From: Defluviitaleaceae bacterium | Lineage (GTDB): Bacteria; Bacillota; Clostridia; Lachnospirales; WQUN01 | Direction: 5' to 3' | Length of the DNA: 5,631 nt | Assembly: GCA_009783395.1 (NCBI GenBank) | Contig: WRHA01000269.1 | Location: forward strand, 1-5,631 | Shown here: positions 4,267-5,631 of the stretch, one piece after another | Position numbering within the stretch: the stretch's first letter is position 1 | Layout of the letters: the number at the start of each line of letters is the position of its first letter | Made by a program: the position numbers and the translations under genes | Notes under the pieces: generated by a model | What the model was told of the DNA's origin: nothing | Database searches by the model: none | What the model saw: only the letters and a program-made list of their open reading frames with translations

Positions 4267-5502
4267 ATGAAGAAGGTCGAGCTTCTCGCGCCTGCAGGCG
4301 ACTTAACACGGCTTAAATTCGCGCTTGCATATGGCGCGGATGCGGTTTATATCGGCGGAAAAACGCTTAGTATGCGGGCGAAGGCAAAAAACTTTTCACG
4401 CGAGGAAATGGCGGAGGCGGTTCGTTTCACACACGAGCGCGGTAAAAAGCTCTATGTCGCGGCGAATGTTTGCGCCCACAACGCCGATTTCGCCGAACCC
4501 GGTCATTCGTTCGCCATTGACGAATACCTCTTATTTTTGCAAAACATAGGCGTCGACGCGGTTTTAATTTCCGATGTCGGCGTTTTTTCGCGTGCAAAAA
4601 TCGTTGCGCCCGAGCTGGATATTCATGTTTCCACGCAGGCTAATGTTACGAATTTTGCGGCGGCGGAATTTTGGCGCGACATGGGCGCGAAGCGTGTTGT
4701 GCTTGCGCGAGAATTGTCCCTGCGCGAAATCGCGGAAATTCGCGAACGAACCGACATCGAAATCGAGGTTTTTGCGCATGGGGCGATGTGTATGGCGTAC
4801 TCCGGGCGATGCTTGATAAGCAATTTTTTGACCGAGCGCGACGCAAGCAGGGGCGAATGCAGCCAGCCCTGTCGCTACGAATATGATTTAATCGAACGAA
4901 GAAGCGGCATAAAGTTTCCCGTTTCGCAAAATGAGCGCGGGACGTTTATTTTTAATTCGAAGGACTTATGTATGGCAGAGCATTTGGCGGATTTGATTTC
5001 TGCGGGCGTAAACTGCCTGAAAATCGAGGGCCGCATGAAAACGGAGTACTATGTCGGAGCGGTAACGAAGGTGTATCGCGAAGCGATTGACGATTTTTTT
5101 GCCTCTCCCGAAATTTACGCCGAAAAAATCCCCCATTATCGTGCGGAACTCGAAAAAGTCGGCAATCGCGGCTACACAAGCGGCTTTTTTTTCGGTCCGC
5201 CCGGCGCAAGCGACCACGACTACACCGGCAAGCTGCAACACACATCGCAGAATTTTCTTGCCGTCGTCGAAAGCTATGACGAAAAAACCGGCCTGGCCCG
5301 AATCGAGCAGCGAAACAAATTCTCCGTCGGCGACAAAATCGAAATCGTGCGCTCAAACGGAGAAAATTTTTCGCAAATCGTTACCCATATGTATGACGCC
5401 GACACACAAATCTCCTCCGCACCGCATCCCATGCAAAAAATCCACCTGCGCGTCGAGCGGAGCGTGGCGGAGCTTGATATGATTCGGCGACCTGCCTTCT
5501 AG
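4267..5502 (+). CDS. trhP: U32 family protein, probable prephenate-dependent tRNA uridine(34) hydroxylase (TrhP)
   Basis: This 411-residue protein starts at ATG 4267, 5 bases after the repressor stop. It has only a weak AGGCGA site, so translation is probably coupled to the repressor. It begins VELLAPAGDLTRLKFALAYG, the U32 'peptidase' signature, followed by GADAVYIGGKTLSMRAKAKNF. The central block (about 166-202) reads EVFAHGAMCMAYSGRC, then RGECSQPCRY. With Cys235 in SKDLC, the cysteines Cys175, Cys182, Cys198 and Cys235 match the iron-sulfur ligands of TrhP/RlhA-type U32 proteins. LKIEGRMK (251-258) is also conserved. Residues from about 320 form the small beta-rich U32 C-terminal domain. 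The length matches the larger YrrO/YegQ-type members. These use prephenate in 5-hydroxylation of wobble uridine in tRNA; they are not true proteases despite frequent annotation. An rRNA hydroxylase (RlhA) or another U32 role is less likely. The last residues (PAF) overlap a short direct repeat and may be altered. Confidence 0.9.
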   Translation: MKKVELLAPAGDLTRLKFALAYGADAVYIGGKTLSMRAKAKNFSREEMAEAVRFTHERGKKLYVAANVCAHNADFAEPGHSFAIDEYLLFLQNIGVDAVLISDVGVFSRAKIVAPELDIHVSTQANVTNFAAAEFWRDMGAKRVVLARELSLREIAEIRERTDIEIEVFAHGAMCMAYSGRCLISNFLTERDASRGECSQPCRYEYDLIERRSGIKFPVSQNERGTFIFNSKDLCMAEHLADLISAGVNCLKIEGRMKTEYYVGAVTKVYREAIDDFFASPEIYAEKIPHYRAELEKVGNRGYTSGFFFGPPGASDHDYTGKLQHTSQNFLAVVESYDEKTGLARIEQRNKFSVGDKIEIVRSNGENFSQIVTHMYDADTQISSAPHPMQKIHLRVERSVAELDMIRRPAF

Positions 5503-5509
5503 GCGACCT
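5486..5509. repeat. Short direct repeat GGCGACCT across the trhP stop codon
   Basis: GGCGACCT occurs at 5486-5493 and again at 5502-5509, 16 bases apart, with the trhP stop codon (TAG 5500-5502) touching the second copy. It may mark a small duplication or the edge of the repeat element to the right. An 8-bp match alone could be chance. Confidence 0.5.
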
Positions 5510-5518
5510 CTAAAAACC

Positions 5519-5568
5519 CTAAATTCGCATATGTCGTACTTTTTCCACTCTCAAACATCTAAATTCGC
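5519..5568. repeat. Direct repeat CTAAATTCGC, two copies 40 bp apart
   Basis: CTAAATTCGC is present at 5519-5528 and 5559-5568, and the following bases are also similar (ATGTCGT and ATGACGT). A third, inverted copy (GCGAATTTAG) is at 5608-5617. Three copies of a 10-mer within 100 bp, together with the long inverted repeat, point to a repeat element and not plain spacer. Confidence 0.7.
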
Positions 5569-5631
5569 CCCATGACGTGTAATAGAAATCCACCATATAG
5601 TTGGAGGGCGAATTTAGATGTTTGAGTGGAA
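5543..5631. repeat. Long inverted repeat reaching the window end
   Basis: The left arm 5543-5570 (starting TTCCACTC, ending TTCGCCC) pairs with the right arm 5606-5631 (GGGCGAATTTAGATG to GAGTGGAA) over 26 bp. The only difference is two extra bases in the left arm (around 5549-5552). The 35-base centre (5571-5605) is AT-rich. The right arm runs to the last base of the window, so the repeat may continue and pair with the sequence back towards 5503. Candidate explanations are a terminal inverted repeat of a small mobile element, a duplicated and inverted gene start, or a structured 3' region of the trhP transcript. There is no T-tract terminator. Confidence 0.85.
5618..5631 (+). CDS. Possible start of a downstream gene, cut by window edge
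   Basis: ATG at 5618 follows GGAGGG (5603-5608) at a spacing of 9 bases, a good clostridial ribosome binding site, and the first codons read Met-Phe-Glu-Trp. Only four complete codons are in the window. The start lies within the right arm of the inverted repeat, so in RNA its start region could be paired with the left arm and hidden from ribosomes. No product can be named. Confidence 0.3.

Noticed and set aside
4952..5356. 134-codon frame on the minus strand inside trhP, and similar long frames at 3881-4309 and 5087-5482
   Set aside because: These are shadow frames of well-supported genes on the other strand or frame. Composition is Arg/Ser-rich and no ribosome binding sites or family motifs are present.
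5499..5558. 19-codon minus-strand frame starting in the left arm of the terminal inverted repeat
   Set aside because: It is too short to support as a gene and ends within the trhP stop region. It is kept only as a clue that the arm duplicates a gene start.

Overview
The window looks like a piece of a Clostridia (Firmicutes) chromosome, probably from a gut- or rumen-type anaerobe. The evidence is strong AGGAGG-type ribosome binding sites, frequent TTG/GTG starts, and several proteins of clostridial type: a DUF3791/DUF3990 pair, a TcdE-type holin, an XRE-S24 repressor, a MetF-type reductase and a U32 tRNA hydroxylase. No rRNA, tRNA, CRISPR array or recognisable transposase gene is present.

Left third (1-1805, all rightward) is accessory in character. 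It opens with the C-terminal part of a cysteine-containing protein cut by the window edge. After a non-coding gap of about 200 bp comes a broken P-loop kinase: its Walker A start is in one frame, its C-terminal two thirds in another, and about 45 family residues are missing between them. A tightly coupled two-gene unit follows: a small DUF3791 protein and a DUF3990 protein with an ADP-ribosyltransferase-like fold. This looks like a toxin-antitoxin or NAD-dependent effector module.

Middle (1834-3321, leftward) holds two genes. The holin-like membrane protein gene ends in a clear intrinsic terminator. metF (5,10-methylenetetrahydrofolate reductase) has its own likely promoter and a striking 23-bp hairpin in its leader. 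metF runs convergently towards the DUF3990 gene with only 28 bp between stops.

Right part (3322-5502): an XRE-S24 self-cleaving-type repressor is divergent from the holin. The two predicted promoters lie back to back, and a symmetric TNTCAA-N6-TTGANA site covers both -35 boxes. This suggests that one stress-responsive repressor controls itself and the holin. The repressor is followed after 5 bp by a U32-family gene (trhP type, prephenate-dependent tRNA uridine 5-hydroxylation), so the two are probably co-transcribed.

Right edge (5503-5631): a long inverted repeat runs off the window end. Its right arm carries a good ribosome binding site and an ATG. It may be the terminus of a mobile or repeated element, or a duplicated gene start.
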